From: MGBC114079 sp964531385
Lineage (GTDB): Bacteria; Bacillota; Clostridia; Lachnospirales; CAG-274
DNA length: 64,000 nt
Direction of reading: 5' to 3'
NCBI GenBank assembly: GCA_964531385.1
Contig: CAZHGC010000004.1
Span: 66,421 to 130,420 of the forward strand
Both the position numbers and the translations under genes were made by a program. Of the stretch, positions 44,179 to 53,320 are shown one piece after another; position 1 is the first letter of the stretch; every line of letters begins with the position of its first letter. Under the pieces are notes generated by a model. The model was not told where the DNA came from, did no database searches, and saw only the letters and a list, made by a program, of their open reading frames with translations.

Positions 44179-46236
44179 ATGAAAAAGTTTGTTGCTGTTT
44201 TTTTGTCTGCGGTTTTAACCGTTGGAAACGGTTATTTTGCTTTTGCACAATCTTCGGAAATTCCGTTGGATTTGGAACAAGCTATAGTTGATGTTAAAAC
44301 ATACATTGATATTCCCGAGGAATATTCGGAATTTGAATATTCGATTAACAATTATGATGATTTTGACAAGTATTATTTGACTTGGTCGAAAAAAATCGAA
44401 GATAATGTGCGTGACAGGATAGAGCTTGAAGTTGATACCGATGGAAATATTTATTCATATGGCAAATTTGACCATTTGGACGATGCTAATTTTTTGAATA
44501 AAAAATCAAAAGAAGAATGTCTTAATTCAGCACAAAAGTTTTTGCAAAAAATTCTTCCGAACGATTATCAAAATTTTAAACTTGAACACAGTTTTTCAAC
44601 AAATCGATTTTCGTTTAGACTTTATAAAAAAGGAATTCCCGTACATTTTGGAATTTTAAACATAGTTGTTGATAAAGATACTTTGGATATTCAAAGTTAT
44701 AATTTTGATAAGGCAAATCTTTTGAACGGCGAGTTTGAAGATGTTGCCGGCGTTATAGGCGAAAATGATGCAAAGAAATTATATATTGAAAATGCAAAAT
44801 TTGAGCCTAAATATGTTCTTAATTATAATTATACAACGGGCGAAAAAAATATTATTTTGGTTTATGAGCCGAATGTGTTTTATTCGAAAGCTGTTGATGC
44901 GAAAACAGGCGATTTGATAGCTTTGGATTTTGACGGATTGAACTATTATAACGAGATGGAAGAGAAAAATCTTAAAGCTGAAATGGCATCTGATGCGGGA
45001 GGAGCTGAACGAGAGGTTATTCTTTCCGAAAAAGAACTTGAAAAAATTAGAGAGTCTGAAAAAATATTGACTAAAGAACAGGCTGATTTGGAAATTAAAA
45101 AAGCTGTTCCGGAAAATATAAAATTTGGAGAAATTGAATCTTGTGATCTGTTTCAGGATTTTGTCGATTCGGGAACATATTCTTGGACAATAACTTATTC
45201 GAACGGATATGCTTCGATTGACGCAAAAACAAAGAAAATTAAATCGTTTTGCGTGTATGATGACGGCAATGATGAAGAAGATTATGACAACTTTGAAAAA
45301 ATGAATGTTAGAAAAGAAAAAGCTTTACAATTTATTCAAAAGCTTGAGCCTGACAAAATTAACAATATTGAGTTTTCGGAGGAAAGTTCAAATTCGAGTT
45401 GGATTTGTTTTTCAAGAGTTGTTAACGGTTTGAAGTTTGAAGAAAATTCTATTAATGTTACTTTTGATAAAAATGACAATATTACGTCTTATTTATGCAA
45501 TTGGAACGATAGTTTGGAGTTTCCGAAACCTGACGGATTGATTTCTTCGGAAGAGGCTTTTGATGTTATTGGGAAACGTTCGAAATTTGCATTGACTTAT
45601 GAATTTACAAAACAAAATGTTGACAGAAACATTGTGTTGGGATATTCGCTTATTGAAGAGGCTGTGCCTTATATTTCGGCAAAAACGGGTGAAGAGCTTG
45701 ATTATAACGGCAAGGCATACAAAGTTGATGAACCTGTTTTGACAGAATATTCGGACATAAAAGGGCATTGGTGCGAAAAATATGTTAAAACGCTTTTAAA
45801 CAACGGATATTACATAAACAGAGATAAGTTTTTGCCCGATGAGAAAATAACGAGGAAAGAATTTTTTGGTTATATTTTTCAAAATTATTATAGCAGCATA
45901 GATGATTTTAACGAATTGAGAAAAAGTTCTAATAATCCTGAGGAAATTAAAGAATGTTTGGAGTTTTTTAACAGAGAGTCTGAATTTATTACAAAAAAAG
46001 AACTTTGTTGCTTTATTATTTCTCAATTGAATTATACCAATATTTCAAAAGAAGACGTTTTTAAAAATCCGTTTTCAGATGTTGACGAAAATGCCGACTT
46101 TTTTGGGGCGGCTGTTATTGCGGATTCATTGGGGATTGTTTTGAAAGACGAAAACAACAATTTTAATCCTGATGAGTTTGTTACGAATGCGGAGGCGGCA
46201 AGGGCGATTTATAGTTCAATGTTGCTTAAAAAGTGA
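44179..46236 (+). CDS. Secreted YcdB/YcdC-domain protein with C-terminal SLH domain
   Basis: The 685-residue protein has a signal peptide (residues 1-24, ending AFAQ). Two YcdB/PepSY-like repeats follow (about 75-260 and 330-520), with patterns such as EECLNSAQKFLQKI and KEKALQFIQKLEP. S-layer homology motifs occupy the C-terminus, including YSDIKGHWCEKYVKTLLNNGY, LPDEKITRKEF and a FSDVDENADFFGAAVIADSLG segment. It is expected to sit on the cell wall; function is unknown, possibly protease inhibition or envelope remodelling. It lies 24 bases after nspC with AAGGAGG, so it could be read through from the polyamine cluster. Confidence 0.82.
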   Translation: MKKFVAVFLSAVLTVGNGYFAFAQSSEIPLDLEQAIVDVKTYIDIPEEYSEFEYSINNYDDFDKYYLTWSKKIEDNVRDRIELEVDTDGNIYSYGKFDHLDDANFLNKKSKEECLNSAQKFLQKILPNDYQNFKLEHSFSTNRFSFRLYKKGIPVHFGILNIVVDKDTLDIQSYNFDKANLLNGEFEDVAGVIGENDAKKLYIENAKFEPKYVLNYNYTTGEKNIILVYEPNVFYSKAVDAKTGDLIALDFDGLNYYNEMEEKNLKAEMASDAGGAEREVILSEKELEKIRESEKILTKEQADLEIKKAVPENIKFGEIESCDLFQDFVDSGTYSWTITYSNGYASIDAKTKKIKSFCVYDDGNDEEDYDNFEKMNVRKEKALQFIQKLEPDKINNIEFSEESSNSSWICFSRVVNGLKFEENSINVTFDKNDNITSYLCNWNDSLEFPKPDGLISSEEAFDVIGKRSKFALTYEFTKQNVDRNIVLGYSLIEEAVPYISAKTGEELDYNGKAYKVDEPVLTEYSDIKGHWCEKYVKTLLNNGYYINRDKFLPDEKITRKEFFGYIFQNYYSSIDDFNELRKSSNNPEEIKECLEFFNRESEFITKKELCCFIISQLNYTNISKEDVFKNPFSDVDENADFFGAAVIADSLGIVLKDENNNFNPDEFVTNAEAARAIYSSMLLKK

Positions 46237-46276
46237 TGTAATTATATATTTACGGAGTTTTTTTTGGAGGGATTTT

Positions 46277-46759
46277 ATGAACAAAATATTAGTTGCTTAT
46301 TTTTCGGCAAGCGGGGTTACTGCAAAAGTTGCAAAAACGGTTGCCTGCGTTACGGGCGGGGACTTGTTTGAAATTAAACCGACTGTTCCATATACAAAAG
46401 CTGATTTGAATTGGCTTGACAAAACAAGCCGAAGCAGTGTTGAGATGAACGACAAAAGTTTTAGACCACCTGTTTTGGAAAGTTGCTCAAGTATGGAAAG
46501 TTATGATACTGTGTTTTTGGGATTTCCTATTTGGTGGTATGTTGCACCGACTATAATAAATACTTTTCTTGAAAGTTATGATTTTTCGGGGAAAAGGATT
46601 GTTCTTTTTGCAACATCGGGCGGAAGCGGATTTGGCAAAACAGTTGATGAACTTAAAGGAAGCGTTTCGGCGGATACGACTATAACAGAGGGCGAAATTT
46701 TAAAAGGAAATTCTGACGAAGCAAGCGTTTCAAAATGGATTGAAAGTTTGAATTTGTGA
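46277..46759 (+). CDS. Flavodoxin
   Basis: The 160-residue FMN-binding fold has the phosphate loop YFSASGVTAKVAK at the N-terminus and FLGFPIWWYVAPTIINTFLE in the middle, typical for short-chain flavodoxin-like proteins annotated as 'flavodoxin'. Its electron-transfer partner is not shown by context. ATG 46277 follows GGAGGG; a longer upstream frame overlaps the previous gene and is not credible. Confidence 0.9.
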   Translation: MNKILVAYFSASGVTAKVAKTVACVTGGDLFEIKPTVPYTKADLNWLDKTSRSSVEMNDKSFRPPVLESCSSMESYDTVFLGFPIWWYVAPTIINTFLESYDFSGKRIVLFATSGGSGFGKTVDELKGSVSADTTITEGEILKGNSDEASVSKWIESLNL

Positions 46760-46782
46760 AAAATGGATTTTTGAAATTAAAA

Positions 46783-46828
46783 CACCGCACAGTTATTAAA
46801 ACGATTTTGTTTTATTAATTGTGCGGTG
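46783..46828. terminator. Bidirectional terminator between flavodoxin and ABC-F genes
   Basis: Arms 46783-46802 and 46809-46828 pair over 20 bases with one mismatch and one wobble; the core is CACCGCACA/TGTGCGGTG. It is flanked by an A-rich left side and TGTTTT on the right. It lies 5 bases from the stop of the convergent gene. Confidence 0.88.
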
Positions 46829-46833
46829 CTGTT

Positions 46834-48387
46834 TTAGAATGATTTTAATGTAAATTCGGAGCAATCCCAAATTTCATTAACTATATCTTTATAAAATTCA
46901 GGTTCGTGGCAAACCATTAATATTGTGCCTTTATATTCTTTTAATTCTCTTTTTAATTCATCTTTTGCATCAATATCGAGATGATTTGTTGGTTCGTCTA
47001 AAACGAGAATATTTGTTTCTGTGTTCATAATTTTGCAAAGACGAACTTTTGCTTGTTCGCCACCGCTTAGAACATAAACCTTGCTTTCAAGCTGTTCGGT
47101 TGTTAGACCACATTTTGCAAGGGCTTGACGTATTTCATATTGTGTGAATGAGGGGAAGGTGTCCCAAACGTCTTCTATGCACGTTTTGTTTACAGGTTCT
47201 TTTAATTCTTGTTCAAAATAACCGATTTTTTGATTTCCGCCGAGTAAAACTTCGCCCGAAATTGCTTTTATTTCACCAAGCAGACTTTTTAAAAGAGTTG
47301 TTTTTCCAAGGCCGTTTGCTCCAACCAATGCTACTTTTTGACCTCTTTCGAGCAAGAGATTTAGAGGTTTTGAAAGAGGGGAGGAATAACCGATTATCAA
47401 ATCTTTTGTTTCGAAAACAAGCTTGTCGGACGCTTTTGCCGATTTGAATTTAAACTGTGGTTTTGGTTTTTCTTTTGAAAGTTCGATTATATCCATTTTG
47501 TCAAGTTTTTTCTGTCGGGATTTTGCCATTCCGGAAGTTGCAACACGTGCTTTGTTTCTTGCAATGAAATCTTTTAGCCCCGCAATTTCTGCTTGCTGTC
47601 TTTCGTAGGCGGCTTCAAGTTGTTTTTTGTTCATTTCGTATACACGCAAAAACTCGTTATAATCGCCGACATATCTTGTTAATTCGGCATTTTCAACGTG
47701 GTATATAATGTTTACTACACTGTTTAAAAATTCTATGTCATGGGAGATTAGAATAAAGGCATTTTCGTAATTTGTTAAATATTCTTTTAACCAATTTATA
47801 TGTTCTTCGTCCAAATAGTTTGTTGGCTCGTCTAAAAGCAAAATGTCGGGATTTTGTAAGAGCATTTTTGCAAGAAGAATTTTTGTTCTTTGACCGCCGG
47901 AAAGGTCGTTTACATCTTTTTCAAGACCTATATCTTTTAGACCGAGACCTGTTGCAACTTCTTCTATTTTTGTGTCAAGGTTATAGAAATCGCCTGAATC
48001 TAAAATATCTTGAAGTTCTGCCGCATTTTCCATAAGCAAATCAACATTTGCGTTTTCATCTGCCATTTGCATATAGACATCATTAAGTTCGGTTTCTATT
48101 TCATAGAGATATGAAAATGCGTCTCTTAGGTTTTCTCTGACGGTTGTTCCTGATTTTAATTCGGCGTGTTGGTCCATATATCCGACACGAACACGATTTG
48201 ACCAGAGAACATCGCCGGAATCGGGCATAAGTTTATCTGTTATAATTTTCATAAAAGTTGATTTACCTTCGCCGTTTGCACCGATTAAGCCAACGTGTTC
48301 ACCTTTTAATAATCGGAATGAGACGTTTTCGAATATAATTCTGCCACCGAAAGAATGACTTATATTTTTAACGGTAAGTATGCTCAT
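46834..48387 (-). CDS. ABC-F ATPase (YkpA/YbiT-like)
   Basis: The 517-residue cytosolic protein has two nucleotide-binding domains and no membrane segments. Walker A sites are GANGEGKST (about 37-45) and GANGLGKTT (about 353-361). Signature motifs are LSGGQ and LSGGEQ; Walker B motifs end in LLLDEPTNYLD and LVLDEPTNHLD. The inter-domain linker (about 240-320) contains a charged helix and KARVATSGMAKSRQKKLDK. The N-terminal sequence matches the YkpA/YbiT branch, which acts on the ribosome rather than in transport. ATG 48387 (minus strand) has AAGGAG upstream. Confidence 0.93.
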   Translation of the reverse strand: MSILTVKNISHSFGGRIIFENVSFRLLKGEHVGLIGANGEGKSTFMKIITDKLMPDSGDVLWSNRVRVGYMDQHAELKSGTTVRENLRDAFSYLYEIETELNDVYMQMADENANVDLLMENAAELQDILDSGDFYNLDTKIEEVATGLGLKDIGLEKDVNDLSGGQRTKILLAKMLLQNPDILLLDEPTNYLDEEHINWLKEYLTNYENAFILISHDIEFLNSVVNIIYHVENAELTRYVGDYNEFLRVYEMNKKQLEAAYERQQAEIAGLKDFIARNKARVATSGMAKSRQKKLDKMDIIELSKEKPKPQFKFKSAKASDKLVFETKDLIIGYSSPLSKPLNLLLERGQKVALVGANGLGKTTLLKSLLGEIKAISGEVLLGGNQKIGYFEQELKEPVNKTCIEDVWDTFPSFTQYEIRQALAKCGLTTEQLESKVYVLSGGEQAKVRLCKIMNTETNILVLDEPTNHLDIDAKDELKRELKEYKGTILMVCHEPEFYKDIVNEIWDCSEFTLKSF

Positions 48388-48613
48388 TTTTTTACTCCTT
48401 ATATTTAATATTTACGTAATCATAATATTATCATAGACTGTTATGTTAAAACAAGTGTAATTTGCAAGAAAATTTGTTTTTTTGTAAGTTTTTGCGGAAA
48501 AACTTAAGATTTGCATATTTAGAAATTTTTTTTGAAATAAACAATATTATATGATATTATTATATAAATGATATTTTGAATGTTTTTTAGTTTATTTTTT
48601 TGGAGGTAATCAA

Positions 48614-49585
48614 ATGGAATGGATTGAAGTTAAAATATATACAACAACGGAGGGAATTGAACCTCTTACAGCTATGCTTCTTGAAACGGGTGTTACCGGT
48701 ATTCAAGTTGAAGATGATGACGAGCTTAAACAATTTGTTACAACAAGCTCAACTTATTGGGATTATGTTGATGAGGAGCTTTTGAACAAAGAAAAAGAGG
48801 ATACAAGGGTTATTGTATATGTTAGCGATAATCCTTACGGTATGGATATTTTGATGAGCATAAAAGAGGGGCTTGCAAGGCTTAAAGTTTCGGACATTGG
48901 CTTAAATCTTGGAAAGCTTACTTATGAGCTTACAAATACAAATGATGAAGATTGGCTTAACAAATGGAAAGAGTTTTACAAACCTTTTAATGTTGGTGAG
49001 AGGCTTTTGGTTAAGCCGGAATGGGAAAGTGTTGAAAACTTGGAAAACAGAGTTGTTTTTAATATAAATCCGGGGCACGTTTTTGGAACGGGAATGCACC
49101 AGACAACGCAATTGTGTATGATTAACCTTGAAAAGTATGTTACGGACGGTTGTGAAGTTTTGGATTTGGGCTGTGGAAGCGGAATTCTTTCGATAATTTC
49201 TCTTTTGCTTGGTGCAAAACACGCAAATGCTGTTGATATTGATGCAAATGCTATAAAAACAGCGTATGAAAACGCAGCACTTAACGGAATTGGAAAAGAC
49301 AAATATTATGTTACATCGGGAAATATAATTGACAACAAGGAACTTCAAGACGAAATGGGTTATGAAAAATATGATATTGTTGTTGCAAACATAATTGCAG
49401 ATGTTATAATTGCTATGGCACCGATTGTTAAAACAGCGGTTAAAAAATCGGGAACATTTATTTCCTCCGGAATTATAAAGGACAGAGTTGATGACGTTAA
49501 AGTTGCTTTGGCGGAAAACGGGTTTGACATTATTGACATAGCTTACAAAGATGAATGGGTTAGCATTACATCTAAAATAAAATAA
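48614..49585 (+). CDS. prmA: Ribosomal protein L11 methyltransferase
   Basis: The 323-residue enzyme has an N-terminal ferredoxin-like substrate domain (about 1-90) and an AdoMet methyltransferase domain with VLDLGCGSGILSI (about 180-192) and DIDANAIKTAYENA. GTGMHQTT is the PrmA-type loop. It trimethylates L11. It is followed by rsmE, iscS and thiI. ATG 48614 follows GGAGG. Confidence 0.95.
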   Translation: MEWIEVKIYTTTEGIEPLTAMLLETGVTGIQVEDDDELKQFVTTSSTYWDYVDEELLNKEKEDTRVIVYVSDNPYGMDILMSIKEGLARLKVSDIGLNLGKLTYELTNTNDEDWLNKWKEFYKPFNVGERLLVKPEWESVENLENRVVFNINPGHVFGTGMHQTTQLCMINLEKYVTDGCEVLDLGCGSGILSIISLLLGAKHANAVDIDANAIKTAYENAALNGIGKDKYYVTSGNIIDNKELQDEMGYEKYDIVVANIIADVIIAMAPIVKTAVKKSGTFISSGIIKDRVDDVKVALAENGFDIIDIAYKDEWVSITSKIK

Positions 49586-49696
49586 TAATATTTTTATTTT
49601 AGTAAAGTTGTGTGTTAATTGATATTAGGCAGTTTTACGCTGTTTGGTTATGAGTGATTTTGATTTTTGGTTATTGGTTTTACGGGAGTGATTAAT

Positions 49697-50431
49697 ATGC
49701 CTAAATTTTTTGTTGATAAAAACAGCATTGGTGAGAAAAATATTGAGATTACGGGGGACGATGCCACCCATATAGCAACTGTTTTGAGAGCAAAGGTTGA
49801 CGAAGAAATAACGGTTTGCGACGGATATGGAACGGATTATGTTTGTCGTTTGATTGGAATAAACAAAAAGCAGGTTCTTGCGGAAATTATTAAAAAATAT
49901 GAAAATGAAAATGAACCAGAAGTTAAAATTACTTTATATCAAGGATTGCCGAAAGGCGATAAAATGGAGCTTGTTATTCAAAAATGTATTGAAATTGGTG
50001 TTGACAGAATTGTTCCGGTTGTTACGGAGCATACGGTTGTTAAAATAAATGATAAGGCAGAAAAGAAAAATATACGCTGGAATAAAATTGCGGAGGCTGC
50101 CGCAAAACAATGCGGAAGAGGAAAAATTCCCATCGTTGACAAAATTATGACTTTTGAAGAGGCTGTTGAAAATTCGAAAGAACTTGACCAATCGATAATT
50201 CCTTATGAAAAAGAAAGGGAGACTTCTATCAGAAGTTTTGCAAAAAGTTTTGACGGAAAATCTATTGGGATATTCATTGGACCGGAGGGCGGATTTTCTG
50301 AAAGCGAAATTGAACTTTGCAAAAAGAACAACATTTCCTCCGTTAGCCTTGGCAAAAGAATTTTGAGAACAGAAACGGCAGGACTTGTTACAAGCGTTAT
50401 TTTGCTTTATGAACTGGAGGATTTGAATTGA
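49697..50431 (+). CDS. rsmE: 16S rRNA (uracil-N3)-methyltransferase
   Basis: The 244-residue SPOUT-class enzyme methylates U1498 of 16S rRNA. Evidence: DATHIATVLRAKVDEEI at the N-terminal PUA-like domain, KGDKMELVIQKCIEIGVDRIVPV, the AdoMet knot sequence IGPEGGFSESEIEL and SLGKRILRTETA. ATG 49697 has GGGAGTG upstream. The stop overlaps the TTG start of the cysteine desulfurase gene. Confidence 0.95.
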   Translation: MPKFFVDKNSIGEKNIEITGDDATHIATVLRAKVDEEITVCDGYGTDYVCRLIGINKKQVLAEIIKKYENENEPEVKITLYQGLPKGDKMELVIQKCIEIGVDRIVPVVTEHTVVKINDKAEKKNIRWNKIAEAAAKQCGRGKIPIVDKIMTFEEAVENSKELDQSIIPYEKERETSIRSFAKSFDGKSIGIFIGPEGGFSESEIELCKKNNISSVSLGKRILRTETAGLVTSVILLYELEDLN

Positions 50432-51561
50432 TTTACTTTGACAATTCTGCAACAACCAAAGTTTTGGACAAAGTTGTTGAAAAAATGGCATATGTTATGA
50501 AAGAAGAGTTTGGAAACCCTTCATCTCTTCACAGTTTTGGGTTTTCTGCGGAAAAAGAAATAACAAATTCGAAAAAAATAATTTCAAAAATAATTAATGC
50601 GAATGAGAATGAAATATATTTTACATCGGGAGGAACAGAGGCAAATAATCTTGCGGTTTTTGGTGTTTCTTTTGCACACCAAAAAAGAGGAAAGCACCTT
50701 GTTGTTAGCAAAATTGAACACCCTTCTGTTTTGGAGGCTTATAAAAAACTTGAGGGTTTGGGATATGATGTTTCATATTTGGATTGTGACGAAAAGGGAT
50801 ATGTTGATTTGGAGCAACTTGCCGACGTTGTGAATGATAATACAATTATTGTTAGTGTTATGCACATCAACAATGAAATTGGGACAGTTCAAAATATTGA
50901 AGAAATTTCAAAAATTATAAAAGAAAAAAATTCAAAAACTTTTTTTCACGTTGATTGTGTTCAATCTTTTTGCAAACATAGAATTAATTCGAAAGTTGCG
51001 GATTTGATTACTTTCAGCGGACATAAAATTCACGCTTCAAAAGGAATTGGCGGAATATTTATAAAAAAAGGTGTTAGGATTGAGCCGGTTTTTGTTGGCG
51101 GAAAGCAACAAAACGCAATTCGTTCGGGAACGGAAAATCTTCCCGGAATTGTTGGGCTTGCAGTTGCTTCCGAATATATGAGCAAAAAAATTGATGAAAA
51201 TTTTGAAAATGTTTTGGCGGTTAGAAATGAGCTTGCAAAAGTTATGGATTTGTTGCCCGATGTTTTTATTAATGGTGATGAAGAAAAGGGAAGCCCATAT
51301 ATTTTGAATTTGAGTTTTAAAGATGTTAGGGGCGAAGTTTTACTTCATACCCTTGAGGACAGAGGGATTTTTGTTTCGACCGGCTCGGCTTGTACAAGCA
51401 ACCACAAAAAGCATATCGGAACGGTTGATGTTATTGGCGGACTTGGCGAAAATTCGGTTAGATTTAGTTTTTCTGATGAAAATACGGTTGATGAGGCAAA
51501 AAAATGTGTTTCGGAACTTTTGGAAATTGTTCCTGTGCTTAGAGAATATCGTCAACTTTAA
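50428..51561 (+). CDS. Cysteine desulfurase (NifS/IscS type)
   Basis: The 377-residue PLP enzyme begins YFDNSATTK and has TSGGTEANNLA (about 65-75), FHVDCVQSF, the PLP lysine in FSGHKIHASKG (about 202) and the active cysteine in STGSACTS (about 324). It provides sulfur from cysteine. The thiI gene starts 13 bases downstream, indicating a dedicated donor for tRNA thiolation. The TTG start overlaps the rsmE stop (TTGA) with GGAGG 7 bases before. Confidence 0.95.
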   Translation: MIYFDNSATTKVLDKVVEKMAYVMKEEFGNPSSLHSFGFSAEKEITNSKKIISKIINANENEIYFTSGGTEANNLAVFGVSFAHQKRGKHLVVSKIEHPSVLEAYKKLEGLGYDVSYLDCDEKGYVDLEQLADVVNDNTIIVSVMHINNEIGTVQNIEEISKIIKEKNSKTFFHVDCVQSFCKHRINSKVADLITFSGHKIHASKGIGGIFIKKGVRIEPVFVGGKQQNAIRSGTENLPGIVGLAVASEYMSKKIDENFENVLAVRNELAKVMDLLPDVFINGDEEKGSPYILNLSFKDVRGEVLLHTLEDRGIFVSTGSACTSNHKKHIGTVDVIGGLGENSVRFSFSDENTVDEAKKCVSELLEIVPVLREYRQL

Positions 51562-51573
51562 AAAGGAGAAAAT

Positions 51574-52743
51574 ATGGAAAATATATTGCTTGTTAAATAT
51601 GGCGAAATTGCGATGAGAGGCAAAAACAGATATTTGGTCGAAAATCGCTTGATACACATTATAATTAAAAATCTTGAGGATTTGAACGGATATAGAGTTT
51701 ATAAAGAACAAGGAAGAATTCTTGTTAAATGTGAACAGGGCGAGTTTGACTATGAAACGGTTATTCCGAGAGTTGTTAATATTCTTGGGGTTGTTGCGGT
51801 TTGTCCGGGTGTTGAGATAATTGATAAAAATATTGAGAACATTAGAACTACTGCTCTTTCACATATGAAATCTCAATTTCAGGGAAAGAATATTTCTTTT
51901 AAAGTTGAAACAAAGCGTTCGGATAAACAATTTCCTATGATTTCGAGAGAAATTTCCGCTGATGTTGGGGGATATGTTTTGAACGGAATGGACGGGTTGA
52001 CGGTTGATGTTCATAACCCCGATGTTACTTTGATGGTTGAAATTAGAAACAGTGCTTATGTTTATTCGAAACTTATTGAGGGGTTTGGCGGACTTCCTAT
52101 GGGAGCTTCCGGAAAAGCAACTGTTCTTATGTCGGGAGGAATTGACAGCCCTGTTGCCGCATTTATGACGGCTAAAAGAGGTGTTGAAATTGAGGCGGTT
52201 TATTTTGACAGCCCACCGCATACATCGGAGAGAGCAAGGCAGAAAGTTATTGACTTGGCAGAAAAACTTTCTTTATATACCGGCAAATTTAATTTATATA
52301 TTGTTCCGTTTACAGATGTTCAACATTATTTATATAAAAGCGTTCCGCCCGAAAAAATAACGATTTTTCTTAAAAGGGCTATGATTAAGGCGGCGGAAAG
52401 AATTGCTCTTAAAAACGGTTCGTTGGCTCTTGTTATGGGAGACAGCATTGGACAAGTTGCAAGCCAAACTATGCAGGCGATTAATGCGATAAATTCTGCG
52501 GCAGAAGAACTTACTGTTTTACGCCCTTTATGCGGGTTTGACAAACAAGAAATTGTTGATTTGGCAAAAAAAATCGATACTTTTGAAATATCTATAAGGC
52601 CGTATGAAGATTGCTGTACTGTTTTTGTTCCGAAACACCCAGAAACAAAGCCGAAAAAATCGATAATTGAGAAGATTGAATCGAAATTGACGGAGCTTGA
52701 TGATTTGATTGACAGAGCGTGCGAAAATGTTAAAATAATTTGA
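51574..52743 (+). CDS. thiI: tRNA 4-thiouridine synthase ThiI
   Basis: The 389-residue protein has an N-terminal ferredoxin-like/THUMP region (about 1-165) and a PP-loop ATPase with LMSGGIDSPVAAF (about 186-198). It lacks the C-terminal rhodanese domain of the E. coli enzyme, which is normal in Firmicutes. It adenylates U8 of tRNA for thiolation, using sulfur from the cysteine desulfurase encoded directly upstream. AAGGAG precedes ATG 51574. Confidence 0.95.
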   Translation: MENILLVKYGEIAMRGKNRYLVENRLIHIIIKNLEDLNGYRVYKEQGRILVKCEQGEFDYETVIPRVVNILGVVAVCPGVEIIDKNIENIRTTALSHMKSQFQGKNISFKVETKRSDKQFPMISREISADVGGYVLNGMDGLTVDVHNPDVTLMVEIRNSAYVYSKLIEGFGGLPMGASGKATVLMSGGIDSPVAAFMTAKRGVEIEAVYFDSPPHTSERARQKVIDLAEKLSLYTGKFNLYIVPFTDVQHYLYKSVPPEKITIFLKRAMIKAAERIALKNGSLALVMGDSIGQVASQTMQAINAINSAAEELTVLRPLCGFDKQEIVDLAKKIDTFEISIRPYEDCCTVFVPKHPETKPKKSIIEKIESKLTELDDLIDRACENVKII

Positions 52744-52835
52744 CGGATTGAAGAACAGTTGTTTTTGTATGAACTTAGGTCTTGAGAGTATTAAAAAGCT
52801 GTTTTTTGATGATTGAATTTGTTTTTTGTTATTTT

Positions 52836-52872
52836 AAATTGCAAGAACCGACAGATGTTCTTGCAATTTTTA
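52836..52872 (+). terminator. Terminator of the prmA-thiI operon
   Basis: AAATTGCAAGAAC 52836-52848 and GTTCTTGCAATTT 52857-52869 form a perfect 13-bp stem with an 8-base loop and a T-run. The remaining 52870-53320 carries only the promoter and leader described next. Confidence 0.9.
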
Positions 52873-53051
52873 TGGGTTAAAATTTACTGAAAAAGGGTTG
52901 TGTTTTTTGTTTTTTATATAAAAAAAGCAATATTTTTTTGAATGCTATGAAACGGTTGGGCTAATTTTATTTTTAGCTGTCGGAAAAAAATTCGTTTTAT
53001 CGTCAGTTTTTACTAAAATTTGTTTGATTATGAAATTTTGAAGCTCTTTTC

Positions 53052-53080
53052 TTGCAGAATATTTTTTGGTATGATATAAT
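53052..53080 (+). promoter_or_regulatory. Promoter of the iPGM/homoserine kinase-like gene
   Basis: TTGCAG 53052-53057 and TATAAT 53075-53080 are 17 bases apart, with an extended TGA before the -10. Confidence 0.6.
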
Positions 53081-53086
53081 TAGTTT

Positions 53087-53320
53087 GAATTAACAGTTGT
53101 TAAGAGTGCACCTCATAATTAAATTGGAAAATATAAAATTCAAAGCGAGTGCAGAGCACAAAAATCGTTAGAGAACATTTGCAAAGCAATTGCAATATGT
53201 TTTTTGCGAGAGAATTTTTTATTGAAACAAAGATTGTTTATTTATTTTGCGGAAAAACATTTTAACTTCTTCCGGTAATTATGCGGTGGTTTTAAATATT
53301 ATTTTTTTGGGAGGTTTTTT
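53087..53320 (+). promoter_or_regulatory. Long leader of the iPGM/homoserine kinase-like gene
   Basis: The leader is about 235 nt and non-coding. It contains short repeats that could pair (GTGCACCTC near 53107 with GAGTGCAGAGCAC near 53147; TTGCAA-AGC-AATTGCAA near 53180-53196) and a GGGAGG ribosome site. I found no T-box core, lysine or SAM element and no terminator, so function is unassigned. Confidence 0.35.

Noticed and set aside
46172..46276. Upstream extension of the flavodoxin
   Set aside because: The extension overlaps the end of the preceding gene, and the conserved flavodoxin start MNKILVAYFSASG has its own GGAGGG.
53087..53320. A T-box upstream of the iPGM/homoserine kinase-like gene
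   Set aside because: GCGGTGG near 53282 resembles part of the T-box word, but the flanking bases, stem I and terminator are missing.
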